Shown piece by piece: positions 25,081-32,704 of a DNA stretch of 64,000 bases. Numbering within the stretch: position 1 is the stretch's first letter; the number at the start of each line of letters is the position of its first letter. Below the pieces are notes generated by a model. It saw only the letters and a program-made list of their open reading frames with translations, searched no databases and had not been told where the DNA came from. Both the position numbers and the translations under genes were made by a program. This stretch comes from an uncultured Eubacterium sp. (GTDB lineage Bacteria; Bacillota; Clostridia; Lachnospirales; Lachnospiraceae). The DNA is taken from positions 70,239 to 134,238 of the forward strand of contig CAJUAU010000009.1 in the NCBI GenBank assembly GCA_910584645.1, given 5' to 3'.

Positions 25081-25926
25081 ATGGGAATTAAGACATTTAA
25101 CCCATATACACCTTCTAGAAGACAGATGACAGGTTCTGATTTTGCGGAGATCACAAAGTCTGTTCCTGAGAAATCCTTGACGGTGTCCCTGAAGAAAAAT
25201 GCAGGACGCAACGCCCAGGGAAAGATCACGGTGAGACACCGTGGAGGCGGTTCTAGAAGAAAATATAGAATTATTGATTTTAAGAGAAATAAAGACGGAA
25301 TTCCGGCAACAGTAAAGAGCATCGAGTACGATCCGAACCGTACAGCAAACATTGCGCTGATCTGCTATGCAGACGGTGAAAAGGCATACATTCTTGCACC
25401 AGCAGGACTGAAAGTCGGACAGCAGGTAATGAATGGTGAGACCGCTGAGGCTAGAGTCGGAAACTGCATGGAGCTCAAAGACATTCCGGTTGGTACACTG
25501 GTACACAACATTGAGCTTTATCCGGGACATGGCGGACAGTTTGTTCGTTCCGCAGGAAACAGCGCACAGCTTATGGCAAAGGAAGGAAAATATGCGACAC
25601 TTCGTATGCCTTCCGGCGAGATGAGAATGGTGCCCATCGTATGCCGCGCAACAATCGGACAGGTGGGAAATGCAGAGCATAACCTGATCAATATCGGTAA
25701 AGCAGGTCGTAAACGCCATATGGGTATCCGCCCGACGGTTCGTGGATCTGTTATGAACCCGAATGACCATCCACACGGTGGTGGAGAAGGTAAGACCGGT
25801 ATCGGACGTCCAGGTCCATGTACGCCTTGGGGCAAGCCTGCACTTGGTCTTAAGACAAGAAAGAAAAATAAGCAGTCTAATAAGATGATTATCCGTAGAA
25901 GGGACGGGAAAGCGCTTGCTAAGTAA
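25081..25926 (+). CDS. rplB: 50S ribosomal protein L2
   Basis: 281 residues, slightly longer than the common 276. MGIKTFNPYTPSRRQM at the start, GKITVRHRGGGSRRKYR, and the C-terminal NDHPHGGGEGKTGIGRPGP loop, which carries the His needed near the peptidyl transferase centre, are all intact. GAAAGGAGTG precedes the ATG. The following 132-base gap contains two hairpins. Confidence 0.97.
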   Translation: MGIKTFNPYTPSRRQMTGSDFAEITKSVPEKSLTVSLKKNAGRNAQGKITVRHRGGGSRRKYRIIDFKRNKDGIPATVKSIEYDPNRTANIALICYADGEKAYILAPAGLKVGQQVMNGETAEARVGNCMELKDIPVGTLVHNIELYPGHGGQFVRSAGNSAQLMAKEGKYATLRMPSGEMRMVPIVCRATIGQVGNAEHNLINIGKAGRKRHMGIRPTVRGSVMNPNDHPHGGGEGKTGIGRPGPCTPWGKPALGLKTRKKNKQSNKMIIRRRDGKALAK

Positions 25927-25928
25927 CT

Positions 25929-26030
25929 GATTTGGCAAGTGGGCGGGGCAAGCGCTTTTAGCCCTTGCCAAATGATCATCAGATTATACAATGTCATGGG
26001 TACAGCCATCCGGCTTACCCCTGACCTATG
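25929..26030 (+). other. Hairpin pair between rplB and rpsS
   Basis: ATTTGGCAAG (25930-25939) pairs with CTTGCCAAAT (25964-25973), with an inner GGGC/GCCC stem. Then GGGTA-C-AGCC pairs with GGCT-TACCC (25998-26020). No T tract follows either one. Confidence 0.65.
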
Positions 26031-26058
26031 GTTTTCTCAATAAAAGGAGGTAAATGAA

Positions 26059-26334
26059 TTGGCTCGTTCATTAAAAAAAGGACCATTCGCTGATGCGCAT
26101 CTTTTGAAAAAGATTGATGCCATGAACGAATCTGGCGATAAACAAGTAATAAAAACCTGGTCACGTCGTTCTACTATCTTTCCTAGCATGGTAAGTCATA
26201 CCATCGCAGTACATGACGGTAGAAAACATGTTCCTGTATATATTACAGAGGATATGGTAGGTCACAAGCTCGGTGAGTTTGTTGCTACCAGAACCTATCG
26301 CGGACATGGTAAAGACGAGAAAAAAGGCCGCTAA
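26059..26334 (+). CDS. rpsS: 30S ribosomal protein S19
   Basis: 91 residues. RSLKKGPFAD at the N-terminus and VYITEDMVGHKLGEFVATRTYRGH mark S19, which binds the 16S rRNA head with S13. The start is TTG at 26059, with AAAGGAGG eight bases upstream; the nearby ATG at 26054 is out of frame. rplV follows after an 88-base gap with two hairpins. Confidence 0.96.
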   Translation: MARSLKKGPFADAHLLKKIDAMNESGDKQVIKTWSRRSTIFPSMVSHTIAVHDGRKHVPVYITEDMVGHKLGEFVATRTYRGHGKDEKKGR

Positions 26335-26337
26335 AAA

Positions 26338-26380
26338 AAGAATTTTTTCAAAATTCTTGGAAAGTTTCTGCGAAACTTTC
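26338..26380 (+). other. Hairpin pair between rpsS and rplV
   Basis: AAGAATTTT/AAAATTCTT (26338-26358) and GAAAGTTTC/GAAACTTTC (26360-26380) stand side by side directly after the rpsS stop. No T tract follows the second. Confidence 0.7.
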
Positions 26381-26422
26381 GGCAGCATATATTGTTTTCA
26401 ATTTTGAAAGGAGGTTTCATCC

Positions 26423-26809
26423 GTGGCTAAAGGACATAGATCACAGATTAAGAAAGAAAGAAACCAGAATAAAGATACAAGACCATCTGCTAAGCTGTCA
26501 TATGCCAGAATGTCTGCTCAGAAAGCAGGATTTGTACTGGATGCGATCCGTGGCAAGGATGTACAGACAGCACTTGGTATTTTAGCATACAACCCAAGAT
26601 ATGCATCAGCTGTAATTGAGAAGCTTTTGAAATCTGCAATTGCAAATGCTGAGAACAATAATGGAATGAATCCGGAAACTCTCTATGTAGAAGAGTGCTT
26701 TGCCAACAAAGCAACGACAATGAAGAGAATTCGACCAAGAGCTCGTGGTATGGCTTACAGAATCGAAAAGAGAATGTGTCATATTACAGTAGTCTTGAAT
26801 GAGAGATAG
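26423..26809 (+). CDS. rplV: 50S ribosomal protein L22
   Basis: 128 residues. SYARMSAQKAGFVLDAIRGK and the C-terminal tunnel hairpin MKRIRPRARGMAYRIEKR are diagnostic; this hairpin lines the exit tunnel near the macrolide site. The start is GTG at 26423 with AAAGGAGG upstream. rpsC follows after 16 bases. Confidence 0.96.
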   Translation: MAKGHRSQIKKERNQNKDTRPSAKLSYARMSAQKAGFVLDAIRGKDVQTALGILAYNPRYASAVIEKLLKSAIANAENNNGMNPETLYVEECFANKATTMKRIRPRARGMAYRIEKRMCHITVVLNER

Positions 26810-26825
26810 TGAAAGGAGAGTAACA

Positions 26826-27506
26826 ATGGGACAAAAAGTTAATCCTCATGGTTTAAGAGTCGGCGTTATTAAAGACTGGGAATCCAGATGGTTCGCAGAG
26901 CCGGAAGATTTTGCTGACAGTCTTGTGGAAGATTATAAAATTCGTGAGTTCCTGAAGAAAAAACTGTATCACGCAGGAATTTCCAAGATCGAGATCGAGA
27001 GAACAAGCGAGCGGGTAAAAGTTATCGTTTATACAGCAAAGCCAGGTGTAGTGATCGGAAAAGGCGGATCTGAGATCGAGAAGCTGAAAGTGGAACTGGC
27101 TAAGTTCTCCGATAAGAAGATCCTTGTGGATATCAAAGAAGTAAAGAGACCGGACAGCGATGCACAGCTGGTGGCTGAGAATATCGCAGCACAGCTGGAA
27201 AACCGTATTTCCTTCCGTCGTGCGATGAAGTCCTGCATGGGAAGAGCAATGAAAGCGGGAGCACAGGGTATCAAAACAGCATGTTCCGGACGTCTTGGCG
27301 GTGCTGATATGGCTCGTACTGAGTTCTATAGTGAAGGAAATATTCCGCTTCAGACACTTCGTGCAGACATTGACTATGGATTTGCAGAAGCGAACACAAC
27401 TTATGGTAAGATCGGTGTGAAGGCATGGATCTATCATGGAGAAGTACTTCCAACCAAAGGTGAAAAACCAGCCAAGGCTAGTGCAAAGGAAGGGAGCGAT
27501 AAATAA
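26826..27506 (+). CDS. rpsC: 30S ribosomal protein S3
   Basis: 226 residues. MGQKVNPHGLRVGVIKDW at the start, the KH-domain loop VVIGKGGSEIEKLK and the C-terminal RTEFYSEGNIPLQTLRADIDYG are typical of S3, part of the mRNA entry helicase. The ATG at 26826 has GAAAGGAGAG upstream; the longer frame back to 26799 lies in the end of rplV. The stop overlaps the rplP start (TAATG). Confidence 0.97.
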   Translation: MGQKVNPHGLRVGVIKDWESRWFAEPEDFADSLVEDYKIREFLKKKLYHAGISKIEIERTSERVKVIVYTAKPGVVIGKGGSEIEKLKVELAKFSDKKILVDIKEVKRPDSDAQLVAENIAAQLENRISFRRAMKSCMGRAMKAGAQGIKTACSGRLGGADMARTEFYSEGNIPLQTLRADIDYGFAEANTTYGKIGVKAWIYHGEVLPTKGEKPAKASAKEGSDK

Positions 27507-27943
27507 TGTTAATGCCTAAGAGAGTAAAACGTCGTAAACAGTTTCGTGGTTCTATGAAGGGCAAGGCGCTTCGCGGCAACAAGATCACATATGGTGAATT
27601 TGGTATCGTTGCTACTGAGCCGGCCTGGATCAAGTCCAATCAGATAGAGGCAGCCCGTGTTGCCATGACCCGTTATATCAAGCGTGGTGGTAAAGTCTGG
27701 ATCAAGATTTTCCCTGACAAGCCGGTTACAAAGACTCCTGCCGAGACTCGAATGGGTAAAGGTAAAGGTGCTCTGGAATACTGGGTAGCTGTAGTTAAGC
27801 CAGGACGTGTAATGTTTGAGATTGCCGGTGTGCCGGAAGAAGTGGCAAGAGAAGCGCTTCGTCTTGCAACACACAAATTGCCGGTAAAATGTAAGATCGT
27901 TTCACGCGCAGACTTAGAAGGAGGTGCGGGCAGTGAAGAGTAA
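27506..27943 (+). CDS. rplP: 50S ribosomal protein L16
   Basis: 145 residues. MPKRVKRRKQFRGSMKG at the start and TRMGKGKGALEYWVAVVKPG are diagnostic of L16, which positions tRNA near the A site. The ATG at 27506 or the one at 27512 may be used; both follow GGGAG. It overlaps rpsC by one base and rpmC by 11 bases. Confidence 0.97.
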   Translation: MLMPKRVKRRKQFRGSMKGKALRGNKITYGEFGIVATEPAWIKSNQIEAARVAMTRYIKRGGKVWIKIFPDKPVTKTPAETRMGKGKGALEYWVAVVKPGRVMFEIAGVPEEVAREALRLATHKLPVKCKIVSRADLEGGAGSEE

Positions 27944-28142
27944 AGAGTTCATGAATAATTTGAAAGATAAATCACTTGCTGAATTAAATGACGAGTTAGT
28001 AGCTGCTAAGAAGGAACTTTTCAATTTGAGATTCCAGAACGCAACAAACCAACTTGACAATACAAGCAGAATCAAAGAAGTTAGACGCAATATTGCTCGT
28101 ATTCAGACAGCGATGTCATTTGAGCAGAAGGCAGCTAACTAA
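27933..28142 (+). CDS. rpmC: 50S ribosomal protein L29
   Basis: 69 residues, the usual L29 length. LNDELVAAKKELFNLRFQNA and the SRIKEVRRNIARIQT helix match the family, which sits near the tunnel exit beside L23. GTG at 27933 is chosen because AAGGAGG (27918-27924) stands eight bases before it; GTG at 27924 overlaps that site and ATG at 27951 is too distant. It begins inside rplP. Confidence 0.95.
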   Translation: MKSKEFMNNLKDKSLAELNDELVAAKKELFNLRFQNATNQLDNTSRIKEVRRNIARIQTAMSFEQKAAN

Positions 28143-28162
28143 ATGGAAAGGAGGATTTTGTT

Positions 28163-28417
28163 GTGGAAAGAAATCTTAGAAAAACTCGTACAGGTAAAGT
28201 TGTAAGCAATAAAATGGATAAGACCATCGTTGTAGCTGTAGTAGACAACGTAAAACATCCGCTTTATGGAAAAATCGTAAAGAGAACTTATAAATTAAAA
28301 GCTCATGACGAGCAGAATGAATGTAACATTGGTGACAGAGTAAAGGTTATGGAGACAAGACCGTTGTCCAAGGACAAGAGATGGAGACTTGTTGAGATTA
28401 TCGAAAAAGCGAAATAA
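28163..28417 (+). CDS. rpsQ: 30S ribosomal protein S17
   Basis: 84 residues. RKTRTGKVVSNKMDKTIVVAV and GDRVKVMETRPLSKDKRWRL are the S17 signature stretches. It is a primary 16S rRNA binder. The start is GTG at 28163 with AAAGGAGG upstream. The 61-base gap to rplN contains two small hairpins. Confidence 0.96.
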   Translation: MERNLRKTRTGKVVSNKMDKTIVVAVVDNVKHPLYGKIVKRTYKLKAHDEQNECNIGDRVKVMETRPLSKDKRWRLVEIIEKAK

Positions 28418-28421
28418 ATCC

Positions 28422-28458
28422 TTTTGCTTCAGCAAAATAATTTCGTTATCAGAATAAC
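28422..28458 (+). other. Hairpin pair between rpsQ and rplN
   Basis: TTTTGC/GCAAAA (28422-28437, loop TTCA) and GTTAT/ATAAC (28445-28458, loop CAGA) lie just before the rplN binding site. The stems are short, five and six base pairs. Confidence 0.5.
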
Positions 28459-28478
28459 CTTGAAAGGAGAGTATTGGA

Positions 28479-28847
28479 ATGGTACAGCAGGAAACAAGAC
28501 TTAAAGTTGCTGATAACACAGGTGCCAAGGAATTGCTTTGTATCCGTGTTCTTGGCGGTTCTGTTAGAAGATATGCGGCAGTAGGCGATATTATCGTTGC
28601 TACGGTCAAAGATGCAACACCAGGTGGAGTTGTTAAAAAAGGAGACGTAGTAAAGGCTGTTGTTGTTCGTACAGTAAAAGAGATCCGTCGTCCGGACGGT
28701 TCATATATCCGTTTTGATGAAAATGCGGCAGTCATCATCAAAGATGACAAGACTCCTAGAGGAACCCGTATTTTTGGACCTGTAGCTAGAGAATTAAGAG
28801 ACAAACAGTTTATGAAGATTGTTTCTTTAGCACCAGAAGTATTATAA
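28479..28847 (+). CDS. rplN: 50S ribosomal protein L14
   Basis: 122 residues, the standard length. VQQETRLKVADNTGAKELLC at the N-terminus and TPRGTRIFGPVARELR at the C-terminus are diagnostic. It lies at the subunit interface and forms bridges with 16S rRNA. GAAAGGAGAG precedes the ATG. First gene of what is the spc operon in E. coli; here no separate promoter is clear before it. Confidence 0.97.
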   Translation: MVQQETRLKVADNTGAKELLCIRVLGGSVRRYAAVGDIIVATVKDATPGGVVKKGDVVKAVVVRTVKEIRRPDGSYIRFDENAAVIIKDDKTPRGTRIFGPVARELRDKQFMKIVSLAPEVL

Positions 28848-28862
28848 GGAGGTGTCCCTGAA

Positions 28863-29171
28863 GTGGCAACATCAAAGATCAAAAAAGGCGATACCGTTCG
28901 TGTGATCGCCGGTGTAGATAAAGGTAAAGAAGGAAAAGTTCTTGAAGTTAAGAATGGAAAAGTGAAGGTTGAAGGCGTCCACATGGTGAAAAAACATGTG
29001 AAACCCAACCAGTCAAATGCAAAGGGCGGAATCGTTGAAGAAGAAGCAGCATTTGATGTATCTAATGTAATGTATGTAGTAGATGGAAAGGTGACGAGAA
29101 TCGGATTTAAGTCTGAGGATGGTAAATCGAAAGTACGTTACGCCAAAGCTACTGGCGCAGTGATTGACTAA
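28863..29171 (+). CDS. rplX: 50S ribosomal protein L24
   Basis: 102 residues. The KOW motif KKGDTVRVIAGVDKGKEGKVL is at the N-terminus, followed by the VKKHVKP loop. L24 starts 50S assembly. GTG at 28863 is the start, with AAGGAGG directly after the rplN stop. Confidence 0.96.
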   Translation: MATSKIKKGDTVRVIAGVDKGKEGKVLEVKNGKVKVEGVHMVKKHVKPNQSNAKGGIVEEEAAFDVSNVMYVVDGKVTRIGFKSEDGKSKVRYAKATGAVID

Positions 29172-29193
29172 TGTGAGAGGAGGTACTGTTTAG

Positions 29194-29733
29194 GTGAGTA
29201 GATTAAAAGAGACATACTTGAACGAAATCGTTCCGGGTATGCAGAAAAAGTTTGAATATGCAAATGTTATGCAGGTACCAAAGCTCGACAAGGTTGTTAT
29301 CAACATGGGCGTTGGTGAAGCAAAAGAGAATTCAAAGGTCCTGGATACAGCGATCAGTGATCTGGAGACGATCACAGGACAGAAAGCTGTTGTGACAAGA
29401 GCTAAGAAATCGGTAGCGAACTTTAAACTTCGTGAAGGCCAGCCGATCGGATGTAAGGTAACTCTTCGCGGAGAGAAAATGTATGAATTTGTGGATCGTC
29501 TGATTAACCTCGCGCTTCCGCGTGTACGTGACTTCAGAGGTGTGAATCCGAATGCCTTTGATGGCCGTGGAAATTATGCATTGGGAATCAAAGAGCAGTT
29601 GATTTTCCCGGAGATCGAGTATGATAAAGTAGATAAGGTAAGAGGTATGGATGTTATCTTTGTTACTACCGCTCATACGGATGAAGAAGCACGTGAATTG
29701 CTGGCACAGTTTGGTATGCCATTCAAGAAATAG
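29194..29733 (+). CDS. rplE: 50S ribosomal protein L5
   Basis: 179 residues. The VMQVPKLDKVVINMGVGEA and GQKAVVTRAKKSVANFKLREG stretches are typical of L5, which binds 5S rRNA and contacts the P-site tRNA. GTG at 29194 is the start with GAGAGGAGG ten bases before. rpsZ follows after 16 bases. Confidence 0.97.
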   Translation: MSRLKETYLNEIVPGMQKKFEYANVMQVPKLDKVVINMGVGEAKENSKVLDTAISDLETITGQKAVVTRAKKSVANFKLREGQPIGCKVTLRGEKMYEFVDRLINLALPRVRDFRGVNPNAFDGRGNYALGIKEQLIFPEIEYDKVDKVRGMDVIFVTTAHTDEEARELLAQFGMPFKK

Positions 29734-29749
29734 TTAGGAGGGGTTTTTC

Positions 29750-29935
29750 ATGGCTAAAAAGTCTTTGAAGATTAAGCAGCAGCGTCCGGCTAAATTCTCC
29801 ACCAGAGAGTACAGCCGTTGTAAGATCTGTGGTCGTCCACATGCTTACCTGAGAAAATATGGAATTTGCCGAATCTGCTTCCGTGAGTTAGCATACAAAG
29901 GCCAGATTCCAGGTGTAAAAAAAGCAAGCTGGTAA
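29750..29935 (+). CDS. rpsZ: 30S ribosomal protein S14, zinc-binding type Z
   Basis: 61 residues, the short C+ form of S14. The zinc ligands are the two pairs CKIC and CRIC around GRPHAYLRKYGI. Many Firmicutes also carry a zinc-free paralogue elsewhere; none is in this window. AGGAGGGG precedes the ATG. Confidence 0.97.
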   Translation: MAKKSLKIKQQRPAKFSTREYSRCKICGRPHAYLRKYGICRICFRELAYKGQIPGVKKASW

Positions 29936-29998
29936 GAGTAAGTAGTTTCACGAATAAAGTGGACACGTATTAGCAAGTTGATTAAGGAGGAAAATCAA

Positions 29999-30400
29999 AT
30001 GACAATGAGCGATCCTATTGCAGATATGCTTACAAGAATCCGTAATGCGAATACGGCAAAGCATGATACAGTAGATATTCCTGCTTCCAAAATGAAGACT
30101 GCCATCGCAGAGATTCTTTTGAAAGAAGGGTATATCAAGAAATTTGAAATCATTGAGGTGGATGGATTCAAATCAATCCATATCACTTTGAAATATGGTA
30201 AAGACAAGAACGAAAAGATCATCTCTGGTTTGAAGAGAATCTCCAAACCGGGACTTCGTGTGTATGCCAACGCAGCAGAGCTCCCAAAGGTTCTCGGCGG
30301 ACTTGGTATCGCAATCGTTTCTACAAACAAAGGTGTTCTGACTGACAAAGAGGCCCGTAAGCTGAATGTCGGCGGAGAAGTTTTAGCATTCGTGTGGTAA
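29999..30400 (+). CDS. rpsH: 30S ribosomal protein S8
   Basis: 133 residues. SDPIADMLTRIRNAN at the start and ISTNKGVLTDKEARKLNVGGEVLAFVW at the end are typical; S8 is a primary 16S rRNA binder and in E. coli represses spc translation. The ATG at 29999 has AAGGAGGAAAATCAA upstream and is preferred over TTG at 29978. A 191-base gap with four hairpins follows. Confidence 0.96.
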   Translation: MTMSDPIADMLTRIRNANTAKHDTVDIPASKMKTAIAEILLKEGYIKKFEIIEVDGFKSIHITLKYGKDKNEKIISGLKRISKPGLRVYANAAELPKVLGGLGIAIVSTNKGVLTDKEARKLNVGGEVLAFVW

Positions 30401-30412
30401 TAGTGAGTCAAG

Positions 30413-30537
30413 CGTGCGAAGCACGATGAGCAGCTGACAAATGTTTTGTTCAAGCTTGCTTGATAAAAAACATTTTCAGATGCGGATGCGCGTTAGCGCA
30501 TTTGACGAACGCAACTCCATGAGGCAGTTTTACTGCC
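30413..30537 (+). other. Series of four hairpins between rpsH and rplF
   Basis: CGTGC/GCACG (30413-30425), AAATGTTTT...AAAACATTT (30439-30475) enclosing CAAGC/GCTTG, ATGCGC/GCGCAT (30486-30501) and GGCAG/CTGCC (30523-30537). No T tract. This is the densest structured gap in the operon. Confidence 0.7.
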
Positions 30538-30591
30538 GAATGAGATAGCAAGCAACAATCAACCTAGTAAAAATACAGGAGGTACGGCAAG

Positions 30592-31134
30592 ATGTCACGA
30601 ATTGGAAGATTGCCTATCGCGGTACCTGCAGGCGTAACTGTAGATATTGCAGAAAATAATAAGGTGACAGTAAAAGGACCAAAGGGAACACTTGAGAGGG
30701 TATTGCCTGCGGAAATGAAAATTGAGAAGGATGGAGAAGAGATCAAAGTTTCCCGTCCCAATGATCTGAAAAAAATGAAATCCCTGCATGGTTTAACAAG
30801 AACTCTGATCAACAACATGATCATTGGTGTAACCGAGGGCTATACAAAAGAGCTTGAAGTAAACGGAGTTGGATACAGAGCTGCAAAACAGGGTAAGAAA
30901 CTGGTATTATCTCTTGGATACTCACATCCAGTAGAAATGGAAGATCCAGAAGGATTGGAAGTTACTGTGGATGGTCAGAACAAGATTATCGTTAAGGGAA
31001 TAGATAAAGAAAAAGTTGGCCAGTACGCTGCTGAGATCAGAGAGAAGAGAGCACCGGAGCCGTATAAGGGCAAAGGTATCAAGTATTCTGATGAAGTGAT
31101 CAGGCGTAAAGTTGGTAAGACTGGTAAGAAATAA
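30592..31134 (+). CDS. rplF: 50S ribosomal protein L6
   Basis: 180 residues. MSRIGRLPIAVPAGV at the N-terminus and the C-terminal signature GKGIKYSDEVIRRKVGKTGKK are typical. L6 lies near the factor-binding site. AGGAGGTACGGCAAG precedes the ATG, which follows the four-hairpin gap. rplR starts after 17 bases. Confidence 0.97.
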   Translation: MSRIGRLPIAVPAGVTVDIAENNKVTVKGPKGTLERVLPAEMKIEKDGEEIKVSRPNDLKKMKSLHGLTRTLINNMIIGVTEGYTKELEVNGVGYRAAKQGKKLVLSLGYSHPVEMEDPEGLEVTVDGQNKIIVKGIDKEKVGQYAAEIREKRAPEPYKGKGIKYSDEVIRRKVGKTGKK

Positions 31135-31151
31135 GAAAGGAGTAAATAAGA

Positions 31152-31520
31152 ATGGTTAGTAAAGTAAATAGAAGCGACGTTCGCAGAAACAAACATAGAA
31201 GATTACGTAGCCGTTTGTCTGGAACTCCTGAGAGACCACGTTTGGCAGTATTCCGTAGCAACAATCATATGTATGCCCAGATCATCGATGATGTGGCAGG
31301 CAACACGATTGTTTCTGCATCAACTCTTCAGGGTGATGTAAAGGAAGGCCTTGATAAGACAAATAATGTAGAAGCTGCTACAAAGCTGGGTGCTGTTATC
31401 GCAAAAAAAGCACTGGATAATGGTATTAAAGAAGTAGTATTTGACCGTGGCGGTTATATTTATCAGGGTAAAGTAAAAGCGTTAGCAGATGCAGCAAGAG
31501 AAGCTGGTCTGGAATTCTAA
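31152..31520 (+). CDS. rplR: 50S ribosomal protein L18
   Basis: 122 residues. RRNKHRRLRSRLSGTPERPRL and FDRGGYIYQGKVKALADAARE are diagnostic; L18 binds 5S rRNA together with L5. GAAAGGAGTAAATAAG lies before the ATG. Confidence 0.97.
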   Translation: MVSKVNRSDVRRNKHRRLRSRLSGTPERPRLAVFRSNNHMYAQIIDDVAGNTIVSASTLQGDVKEGLDKTNNVEAATKLGAVIAKKALDNGIKEVVFDRGGYIYQGKVKALADAAREAGLEF

Positions 31521-31536
31521 GCAAGGAGGAAAACTC

Positions 31537-32046
31537 ATGAAACGTGAAATTATTGATGCTAGTCAGTTTGAATTAGAAGATAAAGTAGTATCAATTAAAC
31601 GTGTAACCAAGGTTGTTAAAGGCGGCCGTAACTTCCGTTTTACTGCTCTTGTAGTAGTTGGCGACGGCAACGGACATGTTGGTGCAGGTTTAGGAAAAGC
31701 AACGGAAATTCCGGAAGCAATCCGCAAAGGCAAAGAGGATGCTATGAAAAAATTGGTCAAGGTACCGATTGATGAAAACGGAAGTATTCCACATGACTAT
31801 ATTGGCAAGTTTGGCAGTGCTGAAGTTCTTATGAAGAAGTCCCCAGAAGGTACTGGAATCATCGCAGGTGGCCCTGCCCGTTCCGTACTGGAGCTTGCTG
31901 GATTTAAAAATATCCGTACAAAGTCTCTGGGTTCCCGTAACAAGCAGAACGTTGTACTTGCAACGATCGCTGGCTTGAACGAACTTAAGACACCGGAAGA
32001 AGTAGCTAAACTCCGCGGACTTTCCGTAGAAGAAGTTTTAGGTTAG
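31537..32046 (+). CDS. rpsE: 30S ribosomal protein S5
   Basis: 169 residues. KGGRNFRFTALVVVGDGNGH followed by GLGKA, and the C-terminal NKQNVVLATIAGLNEL, identify S5, which is involved in decoding fidelity. The ATG at 31537 has AAGGAGGAAAACTC upstream; the longer frame from 31489 begins inside rplR. Confidence 0.97.
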   Translation: MKREIIDASQFELEDKVVSIKRVTKVVKGGRNFRFTALVVVGDGNGHVGAGLGKATEIPEAIRKGKEDAMKKLVKVPIDENGSIPHDYIGKFGSAEVLMKKSPEGTGIIAGGPARSVLELAGFKNIRTKSLGSRNKQNVVLATIAGLNELKTPEEVAKLRGLSVEEVLG

Positions 32047-32059
32047 GAGGGACTTTTTG

Positions 32060-32242
32060 ATGGCAGATAAATTAAAAATCACGTTAGTAAAGTCTACAAT
32101 TGGTGCCATTCCAAAACACAGAAAGACAGTGGAGGCCCTGGGGCTCCGGAAACTGAACAAAACAGTTGAGATGCCGGATAATCCAGCTGTCAGAGGAATG
32201 ATTCAGCAAGTAAGACACTTAGTAAAAGTTGAAGAAATCTAA
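32060..32242 (+). CDS. rpmD: 50S ribosomal protein L30
   Basis: 60 residues, the full bacterial L30 length. KITLVKSTIGAIPKHRKTVE and LGLRKLNKTVEMPDNPAVRGM are the family signature. ATG at 32060 is chosen; the frame also begins with TTG at 32057. GGAGGGACTTTTTG lies upstream. Confidence 0.95.
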   Translation: MADKLKITLVKSTIGAIPKHRKTVEALGLRKLNKTVEMPDNPAVRGMIQQVRHLVKVEEI

Positions 32243-32263
32243 TTAACAAGGAGGTGGCAAACC

Positions 32264-32704
32264 ATGAATTTATCAGAATTGAAGCCTGCAGCTGGTTCCA
32301 AGCACAGCAACGAATTCCGTCGCGGACGTGGACACGGTTCAGGAAATGGCAAAACCGCAGGTAAGGGTCATAAGGGACAGAAAGCCCGTTCCGGAGCACC
32401 CAGACCAGGTTTTGAAGGTGGTCAGTTACCATTATACAGAAGATTGCCGAAGAGAGGATTTACAAATATAAACAGCAAAGATATTGTTGCCATTGGACTG
32501 GACCGTCTGAATGTATTTGAAGACGGAGCTGAGGTAACAGTAGAAACTCTTATGGAAAAAGGCATTGTCAAAAATCCTAAGGATGGAGTTAAAATTCTTG
32601 GAAATGGAGAATTAACCAAAAAGCTTGATGTAAAAGTGAATGCATTCAGCAAGAGTGCGGCAGAGAAAATTCAGGCAGTTGGTGGAAAAGCTGAGGTGAT
32701 TTAA
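32264..32704 (+). CDS. rplO: 50S ribosomal protein L15
   Basis: 146 residues. The glycine-rich N-terminal tail RGRGHGSGNGKTAGKGHKG and GFEGGQLPLYRRLPKRGF are diagnostic. AAGGAGGTGGCAAACC precedes the ATG. The stop overlaps the secY start (TAATG), coupling translation. Confidence 0.97.
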   Translation: MNLSELKPAAGSKHSNEFRRGRGHGSGNGKTAGKGHKGQKARSGAPRPGFEGGQLPLYRRLPKRGFTNINSKDIVAIGLDRLNVFEDGAEVTVETLMEKGIVKNPKDGVKILGNGELTKKLDVKVNAFSKSAAEKIQAVGGKAEVI

